From contig JAHEHC010000011.1 in the NCBI GenBank assembly GCA_024644805.1, positions 1 through 32,044 of the forward strand: 32,044 nucleotides of DNA, given 5' to 3'. The notes beneath the pieces were generated by a model. That model was not told the DNA's origin. It did no database searches and saw only the letters and a program-made list of their open reading frames with translations. This DNA comes from Flavobacterium sp. (GTDB lineage Bacteria > Bacteroidota > Bacteroidia > Flavobacteriales > Flavobacteriaceae). Position 1 is the first letter of the stretch, and each line of letters starts with the position of its first letter. Positions 24,214-32,044 of the stretch are shown one piece after another. The position numbers were made by a program, and so were the translations under genes.

Positions 24214-24504
24214 TTACTCGGAAAGTTGAGTGATACATTTATCAATTTCCCGAACTAAAGCATTTATTTTGAGCTTTGTATCTCGTTTATATTCGTCACT
24301 GCCCAGCATTGAATTTGCATATTTTAATGAGTCACAAGCGGTCCGCCATTCGTCGATCTCTTCTTTTAATCGATCCTGTTGCGATCTTAAGCTTGAGAGT
24401 TCATTCTCCAACTGTTCATTCTGGTTCTTTAGATCTTCATAATTCAGAAGAACTTTAGAAATTCTTTTTTCCAATGAATCAACAATTTCTGAAAGATCGC
24501 TCAT
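24214..24504 (-). CDS. Small coiled-coil protein paired with ZapA
   Basis: A 96-residue protein almost entirely predicted as a coiled coil (heptads through LEKRISKVLLNYEDLKNQNEQLENELSSLRSQQDRLKEEIDEW), followed by a short helical tail. In shape it resembles ZapB, which works with ZapA at the Z-ring, and it is directly upstream of zapA with a 9-bp gap. Database entries for homologous flavobacterial genes sometimes carry the mislabel phenylalanyl-tRNA synthetase beta subunit (from memory); nothing here supports that. A ZapB-like role is an inference from position and structure. Confidence 0.75.
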   Translation of the reverse strand: MSDLSEIVDSLEKRISKVLLNYEDLKNQNEQLENELSSLRSQQDRLKEEIDEWRTACDSLKYANSMLGSDEYKRDTKLKINALVREIDKCITQLSE

Positions 24505-24530
24505 TAAAATAATTTACAATACTACTGATA

Positions 24531-24538
24531 CAAAGTTA
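24531..24538 (-). promoter_or_regulatory. Probable -7 box for the zapA operon
   Basis: TAACTTTG on the minus strand is an exact TAnnTTTG match, 27 nt before the ATG of the coiled-coil gene. Confidence 0.45.
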
Positions 24539-24654
24539 ACAATCAAGGTGAAATATGCCTATAAAAAATTCTAAATTTTGTAATATTGAATAACTTTTGA
24601 ATAAAATAAATCTTCCAGTTCCCTTTTATATAAGGCCTTTAATAATTTTATTGC

Positions 24655-26340
24655 ATGAATAAAATTCTTATACTTTTTGTATTCGTTTTTGGGCAAGTCG
24701 TTGCCCAGAAGGATCTACCACAAGATTATTTCAGCAATCCTATGGAAATCCCATTGATCCTATCGGGAAGCTATGGAGAATTACGCAGCAATCATTTTCA
24801 TAGCGGATTGGATATTAAAACACAACAAAGAGAAGGAATTCCGATCTATGCTCCTGCCGATGGATATGTTCATAGGATCAAGGTCTCCCATTACGGCTAC
24901 GGAAAAGCACTTTACATCACACACCCTAATGGGTATCGAACTGTTTACGCACATCTTAAGAATTACGCTGGACCGATACAGGACTATGTGAAGAACAAAC
25001 AATATGCTAAGGAGAGTTATACTATTGAGCTTTTCCCTGAGAAAGAGGTGTTGCCAGTTAAAAAAGGAGATCTTATCGCTTATTCGGGAAATAGTGGAAG
25101 TAGCGGCGGACCTCATCTCCATTTTGAGATCAGGGACTCGTCATCCAGACCGATGAATCCTATGCTTTTTGGTATTGAAATTCCGGACACCAAAAAACCC
25201 ATCATAAATACCATTATGGCCTACCCATTAAGCAGGGATGCACAAGTGAATAATTCACAAAACCCCGTTAAGTTAAGACTGATCCTACAAAATGATGGAT
25301 CCTATAAAACAGAAAACCTACAAGCATTTGGGTCTATCGGATTTGGAATTTCCACATACGATCAGCAAAATGGAGCCTCGAATAAGAATGGGGTCTATGA
25401 AATTAAAGCAGTCAATAATGGAGAAGAAGTATTTAAGGTTGAATTTAAAAAGTTTTCCTTCGCAGAGACCAGGTACTTGAATCGATTTATAGATTACGGT
25501 CATTTTAAGACCAATAAAAGCAAGGTTCAAAAGTTGTTCAGAGAGTCCAATAATCCGTTGAGTATCATATCTGATGGTGCGGATAATGGAATTTTAATTA
25601 TTGAAGAAGGGCTGTCCTATATCTACACGATCGAGGTCCTGGATTTCAAAGGAAACACCATCAAGGTGCATATTCCTATCTCTGGAATCATGAGTCAGGA
25701 TGTAATTCCGAGAACTGACACTAAAACAGATGATTTCATATTTGCAGATCAAGCAACTGCAATAACAAAAGAGAAATTCAGCGTGTACATTCCTCCAAAC
25801 AGTCTGTATGAGAACAGCTACCTCGACATCAAGGTGAATGGAGATACCTTGCATCTTCATAAAGATATTATTCCCATTCATAAAAATATTACCATCACCG
25901 CGGATGCTTCCAATTATGATCCAACGGATATTGATAAGCTATTTATAGGAAGACTCAATTATAAAGGAGAACCCTATTATAATACCACATCAAGAAAAGG
26001 ATCGAAATTGTCTATCAGTACCAGGACATTTGGCTCATATACCTTAGTGATCGATCTATATCCGCCAACCATCAAGCCGATTAATTTTTCAGAAGGACAG
26101 TGGATCAGTAAAAACAAGACACTGAAATTGAAAATTGAAGATGACCTTAGTGGCATAAGCTCTTACAGAGCTACCATTAACGATAAGTTCATACTTATGG
26201 AATACAATTATAAAAAGGACCTTATCACCTATTATTTTGATGATGAAATTATTTCAGAAACCGAAAACAAATTGAAAGTAATTGTTATTGATAATGTTGG
26301 AAATAATACTACATTTGAAGCAACATTTTTCAGAAAATAA
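24655..26340 (+). CDS. M23 family (LytM-like) peptidase
   Basis: A 561-residue exported protein (signal peptide MNKILILFVFVFGQVVAQ). The M23 zinc-peptidase domain occupies about residues 30-180: HFHSGLDIKTQQREGIPIYAPADGYVHRI with the ligands H49 and D53, and GPHLHFEIRD with the HxH pair. The ligands are intact, so the protein is probably an active cell-wall (peptide cross-link) endopeptidase rather than a degenerate activator. The C-terminal two thirds are beta-rich, with Ig-like stretches (DDLSGISSYRATINDKFILMEYNYKKDLITYYFDDE) typical of Bacteroidota relatives. It is 15 bp upstream of a TonB receptor and likely cotranscribed. Confidence 0.9.
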   Translation: MNKILILFVFVFGQVVAQKDLPQDYFSNPMEIPLILSGSYGELRSNHFHSGLDIKTQQREGIPIYAPADGYVHRIKVSHYGYGKALYITHPNGYRTVYAHLKNYAGPIQDYVKNKQYAKESYTIELFPEKEVLPVKKGDLIAYSGNSGSSGGPHLHFEIRDSSSRPMNPMLFGIEIPDTKKPIINTIMAYPLSRDAQVNNSQNPVKLRLILQNDGSYKTENLQAFGSIGFGISTYDQQNGASNKNGVYEIKAVNNGEEVFKVEFKKFSFAETRYLNRFIDYGHFKTNKSKVQKLFRESNNPLSIISDGADNGILIIEEGLSYIYTIEVLDFKGNTIKVHIPISGIMSQDVIPRTDTKTDDFIFADQATAITKEKFSVYIPPNSLYENSYLDIKVNGDTLHLHKDIIPIHKNITITADASNYDPTDIDKLFIGRLNYKGEPYYNTTSRKGSKLSISTRTFGSYTLVIDLYPPTIKPINFSEGQWISKNKTLKLKIEDDLSGISSYRATINDKFILMEYNYKKDLITYYFDDEIISETENKLKVIVIDNVGNNTTFEATFFRK

Positions 26341-26355
26341 ATTTAAAACATACTT

Positions 26356-28818
26356 TTGAAAACATCAGCTTTATCATTTTTCCTCATTCTTTTTCTGGCA
26401 TCATCTTCACTCTTAGCTCAAAATGCTACGGTGAAAGGTGTGATATTAGATGAATCCAATATACCTGTTTCAGGTGCAGCGATCTCCTACGGCGACCAGG
26501 GTACCTTGTCCGATTTCAATGGATTCTATTTCATTGAGATTCCTGCAAATCAGGATGTGACCATCACTTTTTCACACATTAGCAATAAGAATGTACAAAT
26601 AACGGTTAACCTTGATCCCAATGAGGATTATGAGTTCAATCCTGTCATGAAGATCAATATCGAACAGATCGGGACCGTGATCATTTCGGGAAGGGAAAAT
26701 AAAAAGGTGGAAGGGATCACTTCGATCACTCCGGAAAGTATCAGACGAATTCCTGGAGCAAATGCCGGTGTTGAAAACCTTTTAAAATCACTTCCGGGTG
26801 TTAGTGGTAACAATGAACTCAGTACACAATATGCCGTGCGGGGCGGAAATTATGATGAGAACTTGGTCTATGTCAATGAAGTAGAAGTGTACCGACCATT
26901 TCTGATCCGAAGTGGTCAGCAAGAAGGGTTGAGTTTTGTGAATAGCGACCTTACTTCAAGTGTGGATTTCTCCGCTGGAGGATTTCAGGCAAAATATGGT
27001 GATAAGCTTTCTTCCGTTTTGGATATTACCTATAGAAAACCGGTGAGATTTGAGGCTTCGGCTGATCTTAGTCTATTGGGAGCCAGTGTTTCAGCAGGAT
27101 CTATCTCAAAGAATGGTCGATTTTCAGGGATCGCTGGATTGCGATACCGTGATAACAGCCTTTTTGTTGATGCCAAACAGACCGAGACCAATTTTAAACC
27201 AAAATTTGCAGATGCACAGACCTATCTTACCTATAAATTCTCCAATAAATTTGAGTTGGGCTTCTTGGGTAACATTTCGATCAACGATTATAGCTATGAG
27301 CCCTTAACACGACAGACCAATTTTGGAACTCTGGCCGATCCAATAGCACTTCTTGTCTTTTACGAGGGTCAGGAGGAAGATCGTTATGATACCTATTTTG
27401 GCGCATTGAAGGGAACATATGTTGTTTCTGATAATTATACGGCTAAATTGATCGGGTCGGTATATCATACCAAAGAACAGGAATACTTCGATATCCTGGC
27501 ACAATATAGGTTGGGAGAGGTGAATACCGATATTGGCAGTGAAGACCTTGGAGAGGTTGAGTTTAGTGAAGGGATCGGTTCTCAGCTTACTCATGCAAGA
27601 AACGACCTGGATGCATTGATCATCAATTTTGAACATAAAGGAAATATAGTTCTTGATGATAATAGTATCGAATATGGTGTTAAATACACGCATGAGGATA
27701 TCAGGGATAGAATACAAGAGTATGAGATCATCGATTCTGCAGGTTTCTCCATTCGCCCAGTTATAAGTGATTTCGTAAATAATCAGCCCTATGATCCATT
27801 TGAGTCACCATTGGTTCCCTTCTCTTCGATACGAGCTACCAACGATGTACAGATCGACAGGATCTCGGGATATGCCCAATGGAGCCGAAGAACATCCTTA
27901 GGCTCGAATGATGTCTGGTTAAATGCCGGTGTAAGAGCTCATAATTGGACCGTAAGTGGTGAAGGAATTACCAGCACAACACAGACCGTTTTCAGTCCGC
28001 GTGCACAAGTCGCCCTAAAGCCGGATTGGGATATGGACATGATCTTCCGTTTATCAGGAGGATTGTATCACCAACCACCATTCTACCGAGAATTACGCGA
28101 CTCGGAGGGTACAGTTATACCCGATGTTAAAGCACAACAATCCATTCATGTGGTATTGGGAAATGAATACAGTTTTGAACTATGGGATAGACCTTTTACC
28201 TTAAATTCTGAACTCTATTATAAATCCTTAAGCGATGTCAATCCTTATACTTTGGAAAATGTTCGTATCCGATATGCTGCGAATAACAACGCAAAGGCCT
28301 ATGCATTTGGTATTGATACTCGATTGGCAGGTGAGTTTGTTCCAGGAACTGAAAGCTGGGTGAGTATAGGATATTTAAGAACTGAAGAGAATATAGATGA
28401 CCGTGGTTATATTTTCAGGCCTACCGATCAACGCTTAAAGGTCAGTTTACTTTTCCAGGATTACGTGAAAGTGATTCCCGATCTGAAAATGTATTTGAAC
28501 CTGACATATAATACTGGTCTGCCAGGCGGATCCCCAAGTTATGCCGACCCATATGATTTCCAAACTAGACTTCCTGATTATAAACGGGCTGATGTTGGGG
28601 TATCCTATATGATCGTTAGTGAGGATAAACTCAGGGATCGAGGTTGGCTGAAACCCTTCAAGGAACTTACTATAGGAGCTGAGATCTTCAATATATTTGA
28701 TGTTCGAAATTCAATTACAAATACTTTTGTCAGGGATGTTTATACTAAAGTGCAGTATTCCATTCCAAACTTCCTAACCCCAAGAGTTTTCAATGTACGG
28801 ATGACCATGAAATTTTAG
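26356..28818 (+). CDS. TonB-dependent receptor with carboxypeptidase-like N-terminal domain
   Basis: An 820-residue outer-membrane receptor. The TTG at 26356 starts a good signal peptide (MKTSALSFFLILFLASSSLLAQ). A CarboxypepD_reg-like domain (TVKGVILDESNIPVSGAAISYGDQGTLSDFNGFYFIEI, to about residue 110) is followed by a plug (ENLLKSLPGVSGNNELSTQYAVRGGNYDENLVYVNEVEVY) and a 22-strand-type barrel ending TPRVFNVRMTMKF with the terminal Phe. No SusD partner is adjacent. Substrate unknown; such receptors import iron chelates, vitamins or oligosaccharides using TonB energy. It meets the minus-strand lipoprotein gene with a 7-bp gap and no visible terminator. Confidence 0.93.
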   Translation: MKTSALSFFLILFLASSSLLAQNATVKGVILDESNIPVSGAAISYGDQGTLSDFNGFYFIEIPANQDVTITFSHISNKNVQITVNLDPNEDYEFNPVMKINIEQIGTVIISGRENKKVEGITSITPESIRRIPGANAGVENLLKSLPGVSGNNELSTQYAVRGGNYDENLVYVNEVEVYRPFLIRSGQQEGLSFVNSDLTSSVDFSAGGFQAKYGDKLSSVLDITYRKPVRFEASADLSLLGASVSAGSISKNGRFSGIAGLRYRDNSLFVDAKQTETNFKPKFADAQTYLTYKFSNKFELGFLGNISINDYSYEPLTRQTNFGTLADPIALLVFYEGQEEDRYDTYFGALKGTYVVSDNYTAKLIGSVYHTKEQEYFDILAQYRLGEVNTDIGSEDLGEVEFSEGIGSQLTHARNDLDALIINFEHKGNIVLDDNSIEYGVKYTHEDIRDRIQEYEIIDSAGFSIRPVISDFVNNQPYDPFESPLVPFSSIRATNDVQIDRISGYAQWSRRTSLGSNDVWLNAGVRAHNWTVSGEGITSTTQTVFSPRAQVALKPDWDMDMIFRLSGGLYHQPPFYRELRDSEGTVIPDVKAQQSIHVVLGNEYSFELWDRPFTLNSELYYKSLSDVNPYTLENVRIRYAANNNAKAYAFGIDTRLAGEFVPGTESWVSIGYLRTEENIDDRGYIFRPTDQRLKVSLLFQDYVKVIPDLKMYLNLTYNTGLPGGSPSYADPYDFQTRLPDYKRADVGVSYMIVSEDKLRDRGWLKPFKELTIGAEIFNIFDVRNSITNTFVRDVYTKVQYSIPNFLTPRVFNVRMTMKF

Positions 28819-28825
28819 ATAAGTT

Positions 28826-29161
28826 TTATTCGATCTCGATAATGCTAATAATTTCATTTTCAGACCAACATACCTGCACATTGCTTTCAATAAATCCGTG
28901 CTTGACATTGAGATCATAGCAGATGACCCCGTTTTCTTCTGAAGAAGCAGTAATTGTGGGATTCTTAACTTCAAAATAGCCCAAAGGCATTTCATCAGCA
29001 GTATAACCAAAGGGCTTTGCCGCATCATCCATTGAATGCGTCGCATCGATCAAAGCTAGAAATCCATTCATTTCATCAGTGACTTTAATATTATTTCCAC
29101 AAGAAGCAGTAGTGAGAATTGTTAGTGAGATTAAAATAAAAACAATCCTTCTCAACTTCAT
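28826..29161 (-). CDS. Small lipoprotein of unknown function
   Basis: A 111-residue lipoprotein: MKLRRIVFILISLTILTTASC gives a lipobox TASC. The mature protein has two further cysteines (VICYDLNV and VQVCWSEN) that could form a disulfide. It contains ITASSEENGVICYDLNVKHGFIESNVQVCWSENEIISIIEIE, a likely small beta sheet. I do not recognise the family. It starts 3 bp after the cysteine desulfurase gene stops, so it is probably in the same transcript, but no role in sulfur metabolism is evident. Confidence 0.65.
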   Translation of the reverse strand: MKLRRIVFILISLTILTTASCGNNIKVTDEMNGFLALIDATHSMDDAAKPFGYTADEMPLGYFEVKNPTITASSEENGVICYDLNVKHGFIESNVQVCWSENEIISIIEIE

Positions 29162-29164
29162 ATT

Positions 29165-30313
29165 TCAGCTATTTATAAAATCCTTAAGTACCTGAATCGT
29201 ATGATCGATATCCTTTCGAGTGGTATATTTCGAAAAAGAAAAACGAATTGATGGTTTCTGCAGGTCCTCATCAGAAAGAATTTCCTGGAGCACATGAGAG
29301 GTTCCCGTGCTCCCACTCTGACAGGCACTCCCCTTCGAACAGGCAATATTTTTCAGATCCAGTTGAAACAATAGCATGGATGACCGATCAGGTGATATGG
29401 GTAAACAAACATTTAAAATAGTATAGGTGCTTTGTTCCAGATCATTTGATGCCCCGTTAAACTTAACTTCGCTGAAATGAGACTCCAATTGTTCGATACA
29501 ATAACTCTTGATAGATTGTATATACGTGGTTTCATCCTCTAAATTTTCATACGCCATTTCCAGGGCCTTTGTTAGGCCAACGATCTGATGTACTGGTTCT
29601 GTGCCTGCTCGCAATCCTCGTTCCTGTTCCCCTCCATGGATCAGTGGCTTTATACTGGAACTTTTACGAATAAAAGCGAATCCAATTCCTTTCGGACCGT
29701 GAAACTTATGCGCAGAAGCAGCAGCAAAATCGATTGGGATATCATTGAAATCCAAATGAAAATGCCCCACCGATTGAACGGTGTCACTGTGGAATAGAGC
29801 ACCATGTTCCTTGCAAAGCTGTGCTACACGCTTTAGATCCAATTTGTTACCGATCTCATTGTTCACATGCATTAATGTGACCAGGGTCTTGTCCGATGAA
29901 TTTTTTAATAGATCTTTTAAATGATTCTGATCTATTACACCATTTTTATGAACATTCACATAATCAATCTCTAAGGAATAATGCTTTTGCAGTTCATCAA
30001 TCGAATGCAGTACCGCATGGTGTTCAATACGACTTGTAATAATTCTTGTAACCCCAAGATCTCGAACACAACTCTTGATGATCATGTTATCGGCCTCAGT
30101 TCCACCAGATGTAAATATGATCTCCGATGCTTCAACATTGAAAAGTCCTGCTATCTTCTTTCTGGAGCTTTCGATCAGTGCTTTTGAAGACCGGCCATAA
30201 GAGTGAGTAGAAGAAGGATTGCCAAATTCATTCCTTAATACATTGGCCATGGCATCGGCAACCTCTTTTCTAAGAGGAGTAGTTGCTGCGTTATCCAAAT
30301 AGACTTGTTCCAT
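29165..30313 (-). CDS. Cysteine desulfurase (NifS/IscS-like)
   Basis: PLP enzyme that removes sulfur from cysteine for Fe-S clusters, tRNA thiolation or other uses. The ATG at 30313 gives MEQVYLDNAATTPL, the family's usual opening. The PLP lysine is K203 (SAHKFHGPKG); DNAATTP, HSDTVQ and RAGTEPVHQIVG are conserved. The catalytic cysteine loop is ACSKGSACQSG with C331 (the SAC motif) and C325, like IscS and NifS. At 382 residues it has the normal length. No iscU, suf or thiI gene adjoins it, so the sulfur target is unknown. An exact -7 box TATTTTTG at 30320-30327 is so close to the ATG that the message would have almost no leader. Confidence 0.93.
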   Translation of the reverse strand: MEQVYLDNAATTPLRKEVADAMANVLRNEFGNPSSTHSYGRSSKALIESSRKKIAGLFNVEASEIIFTSGGTEADNMIIKSCVRDLGVTRIITSRIEHHAVLHSIDELQKHYSLEIDYVNVHKNGVIDQNHLKDLLKNSSDKTLVTLMHVNNEIGNKLDLKRVAQLCKEHGALFHSDTVQSVGHFHLDFNDIPIDFAAASAHKFHGPKGIGFAFIRKSSSIKPLIHGGEQERGLRAGTEPVHQIVGLTKALEMAYENLEDETTYIQSIKSYCIEQLESHFSEVKFNGASNDLEQSTYTILNVCLPISPDRSSMLLFQLDLKNIACSKGSACQSGSTGTSHVLQEILSDEDLQKPSIRFSFSKYTTRKDIDHTIQVLKDFINS

Positions 30314-30319
30314 CGACCT

Positions 30320-30327
30320 CAAAAATA
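30320..30327 (-). promoter_or_regulatory. Possible -7 box, cysteine desulfurase (near leaderless)
   Basis: TATTTTTG on the minus strand matches TAnnTTTG exactly and lies only 7 nt before the chosen ATG. If used, transcription would begin at or next to the start codon. The real promoter may be further upstream. Confidence 0.25.
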
Positions 30328-30407
30328 CGTTTTATTATAGTTTGATTATAAAGAAATGTGTTACTTTGTAAATATTCTTAATTTTATTTTCTTATCGAAG
30401 GAAATTG

Positions 30408-31292
30408 ATGAAAAAACGGATCCTACATTTTATAATCCCCTTTTTATTTCTTGCATGTGACGATGGAGATATAATTGTAACCTCTTTTGATTTTAACAAT
30501 GCGGTATTGGTACAATGCGGAGGTCCCGGAGGGTATGTATTCTTTAAGATCAACAATGAGTCGGCTGAAAGCATCTCTCTACTATTGGGTACAACCGATG
30601 AACTATTTTTGAATTCAGGAACACAGTTATTTGAGCTAAATGCATCATCCAACAAAGTAAACTACAGGAAGTATAATGATGCTGTGACAAGCGACTATTT
30701 CTGTAGTGAGATCCCTCCCATTGAACCTCAGGTGACCAATGAATATATTGCCGAATCGGGGGAAGCCAAATTGGTGACAACTGTGATCTTTGACGATCAG
30801 GACGAACTGGATGAGGATCCTACAAGCGAACTTGATTCTGATAATGATTCTTTATTGAATTACTATGATGATGATGATGATGGTGACAATGTTCCAACGA
30901 TCATAGAATTGGGGACCGATTATATAAATGGAACCTCAGAAACACCTAAAGATACGGATGGTGACGAAATATTTGACTATCTGGATGAGGATGATGATAA
31001 TGATGGGGTATTGACACGATATGAGGATCTCAATGAAGATCTTGACCCTACAAATGATATCTCAGACGGGGCGATAGGCCCAGATTATTTGAATCCAAAC
31101 GTATCAGTTGAGACCGTAATAGATTCTTTTAGAGAGCATAGCTATAACTTGTATAGCAGCATCTCACTGAGTTTGTCGAATTTGGTTTTGATCAGTGGAG
31201 AAGAACAGATTACTCAGCAGACAATAAATATGGGAGTGATTGATGGCATTGAAAATCTGGATATTTTGATAACTCCTAACTTTCCGGACTAA
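30408..31292 (+). CDS. Lipoprotein with thrombospondin type 3-like calcium repeats
   Basis: Starting at ATG 30408 gives MKKRILHFIIPFLFLAC, a lipobox FLAC; the track's TTG start adds one residue. The 294-residue protein has an N-terminal unknown domain (to about 115), with NNAVLVQCGGPGGYVFFKINN, then two Asp-rich stretches, DLDSDNDSLLNYYDDDDDGDNVPT-like and DTDGDEIFDYLDEDDDNDGVLTRYEDLNED, which are TSP3-type calcium-binding repeats found in many Bacteroidota surface proteins. A short GAT run encodes five Asp in a row. Probably an outer-membrane surface lipoprotein whose fold needs calcium. Its TAA overlaps the stop of the convergent Smr gene. Confidence 0.8.
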   Translation: MKKRILHFIIPFLFLACDDGDIIVTSFDFNNAVLVQCGGPGGYVFFKINNESAESISLLLGTTDELFLNSGTQLFELNASSNKVNYRKYNDAVTSDYFCSEIPPIEPQVTNEYIAESGEAKLVTTVIFDDQDELDEDPTSELDSDNDSLLNYYDDDDDGDNVPTIIELGTDYINGTSETPKDTDGDEIFDYLDEDDDNDGVLTRYEDLNEDLDPTNDISDGAIGPDYLNPNVSVETVIDSFREHSYNLYSSISLSLSNLVLISGEEQITQQTINMGVIDGIENLDILITPNFPD

Positions 31293-31831
31293 GGATTTTT
31301 GTTTTGATAGATATGGATTTCGGTTGCACCAACACCGTACTTTTGAAAATCGGCATCATAGAAATCCAAATTGTCATATCTCTTTAATAGATACTTTAAT
31401 TCCTCTCTTAGCACACCCTCTCCCACCCCATGGATAAAGACGATACGTTGTATTTTCTTTTTAAATGCGAAATCCAATCTGTTTTTTACAGTATCTAACT
31501 GAATGGTCAATTTCTCATGATTAGCCAATTGATTGCAATTAGGAGTTAATTGATGAATATGAAGGTCAACCTCCATTGGAGGAATTTGTTTCTTTTTCTT
31601 ACTGATTCTTGGTGATTTCTTTACGAATTCTTCTTTGTTTCTGATCTCATCATCGGGAACATGAATCAGATCATCCAATTGCTGGCTTTCTGATGTCACA
31701 ATAAGCTCTTTTTCAGTAAATTGCAATTCGAAGCCCTCTTCAGCCAAGATCGTAATGGAATCATTACTTATTTTAATCACTGTTCCGTCGATATTTTCAT
31801 CGACAACGGACACTTTATCACCAATTTTCAT
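31289..31831 (-). CDS. Smr-domain protein (MutS2 C-terminal-like)
   Basis: A 180-residue protein with two parts. The N-terminus (MKIGDKVSVVDENIDGTVIKISNDSITILAEEGFELQFTEKELI) is a small KOW/SH3-like strand domain. After a basic linker (RISKKKKQIPPMEVDL) comes the Smr domain with the EVDLHIHQL motif and VFIHGVGEGVLREELKYLLKRY, whose H-G-x-G loop is the nuclease-like signature found at the end of MutS2. Smr domains cut branched or nicked DNA, or act on RNA and stalled ribosomes in MutS2. No MutS core is present. Its TAG shares bases with the TAA of the plus-strand lipoprotein. Confidence 0.88.
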   Translation of the reverse strand: MKIGDKVSVVDENIDGTVIKISNDSITILAEEGFELQFTEKELIVTSESQQLDDLIHVPDDEIRNKEEFVKKSPRISKKKKQIPPMEVDLHIHQLTPNCNQLANHEKLTIQLDTVKNRLDFAFKKKIQRIVFIHGVGEGVLREELKYLLKRYDNLDFYDADFQKYGVGATEIHIYQNKNP

Positions 31832-31853
31832 GCATTTTATCTAATTATTTGGT

Positions 31854-31861
31854 CAAAATTA
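31854..31861 (-). promoter_or_regulatory. Probable -7 box for the Smr-domain gene
   Basis: TAATTTTG on the minus strand is an exact TAnnTTTG match, 23 nt before the ATG. Confidence 0.4.
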
Positions 31862-31987
31862 CTCTTTCCATGTAAATATATATAACTTGCTAACAATTAA
31901 ATTTTTAGGATTTTTCAATTAAATTGTAGGAAAATTCAAATTTATTATTAATTTTATCAGTTAAATAGAAGCTAATTAGCCCAAATT

Positions 31988-31995
31988 TAGCTTTG
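31988..31995 (+). promoter_or_regulatory. Possible -7 box for the gene starting at 32011
   Basis: TAGCTTTG is an exact TAnnTTTG match 15 nt before the ATG. No -33 box was found at 19-20 nt. Confidence 0.3.
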
Positions 31996-32010
31996 CTAAA
32001 TATTTTGATT

Positions 32011-32044
32011 ATGAAAAACCTACTACTTATAACAGTCATGTTCT
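32011..32044 (+). CDS. Start of an exported protein, cut by the window edge
   Basis: ATG at 32011 opens MKNLLLITVMF, a basic residue followed by a hydrophobic run, the beginning of a signal peptide. Only 11 codons lie in the window, so the product cannot be named. Confidence 0.55.
   Translation, partial: MKNLLLITVMF

Overview
The window looks like a stretch of core chromosome from a marine-type member of the Flavobacteriaceae (Bacteroidota). The evidence is a type IX secretion gene (porQ), many SusC/PorT-type outer-membrane proteins and Cys lipoproteins, GIN/DUF2807 and DUF6252-like surface domains, low GC, few Shine-Dalgarno sequences, and repeated matches to the Bacteroidota -7 promoter box TAnnTTTG (or its complement CAAAnnTA) 16-31 nt before start codons. 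No prophage, IS element, CRISPR array, tRNA or rRNA was seen. Most genes are housekeeping or envelope genes.

Layout. 1-6740, minus strand: a TerB-like protein, a small exported TonB-C-like protein, sucC (broken by an in-frame TAA), cmk, porQ and lon. 6970-9878, plus strand: a tight cluster of an ECF sigma factor, a probable membrane anti-sigma factor without a zinc motif, a beta-repeat surface protein and a GIN-domain protein, ending at a strong bidirectional terminator. 9954-13617, minus: a repeat lipoprotein with DUF6252-like units, an Atg22/UMF1-type MFS transporter and an M48 lipoprotein protease. 13777-16642, plus: a collagen-motif lipoprotein, two tandem msrB genes (one exported, one cytoplasmic) and lpdA. 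A 4 x 25 bp repeat lies between lpdA and the convergent aroQ. 16843-20078, minus: aroQ and four small outer-membrane beta-barrel genes, the last two being recent tandem duplicates, three of the four followed by clear terminators. 20185-22066, plus: xerD and an aldo/keto reductase. 22138-24504, minus: rny, a 6S-like RNA, zapA and a coiled-coil partner gene. 24655-28818, plus: an M23 peptidase and a TonB-dependent receptor in tandem. 28826-30313, minus: a small lipoprotein and a cysteine desulfurase. 30408-31292, plus: an Asp-rich calcium-repeat lipoprotein, overlapping at its stop codon with a minus-strand Smr-domain gene. A new plus-strand gene begins at 32011 and runs off the end.

The most notable observations are the nonsense codon in an otherwise perfect sucC, the sigma/anti-sigma/surface-protein locus, the 13-bp-closed 6S-like RNA between zapA and rny, and the 25-bp tandem repeat. 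I did not find a clearly new defence or mobile system; the sigma-factor locus is the best candidate for an under-described system.
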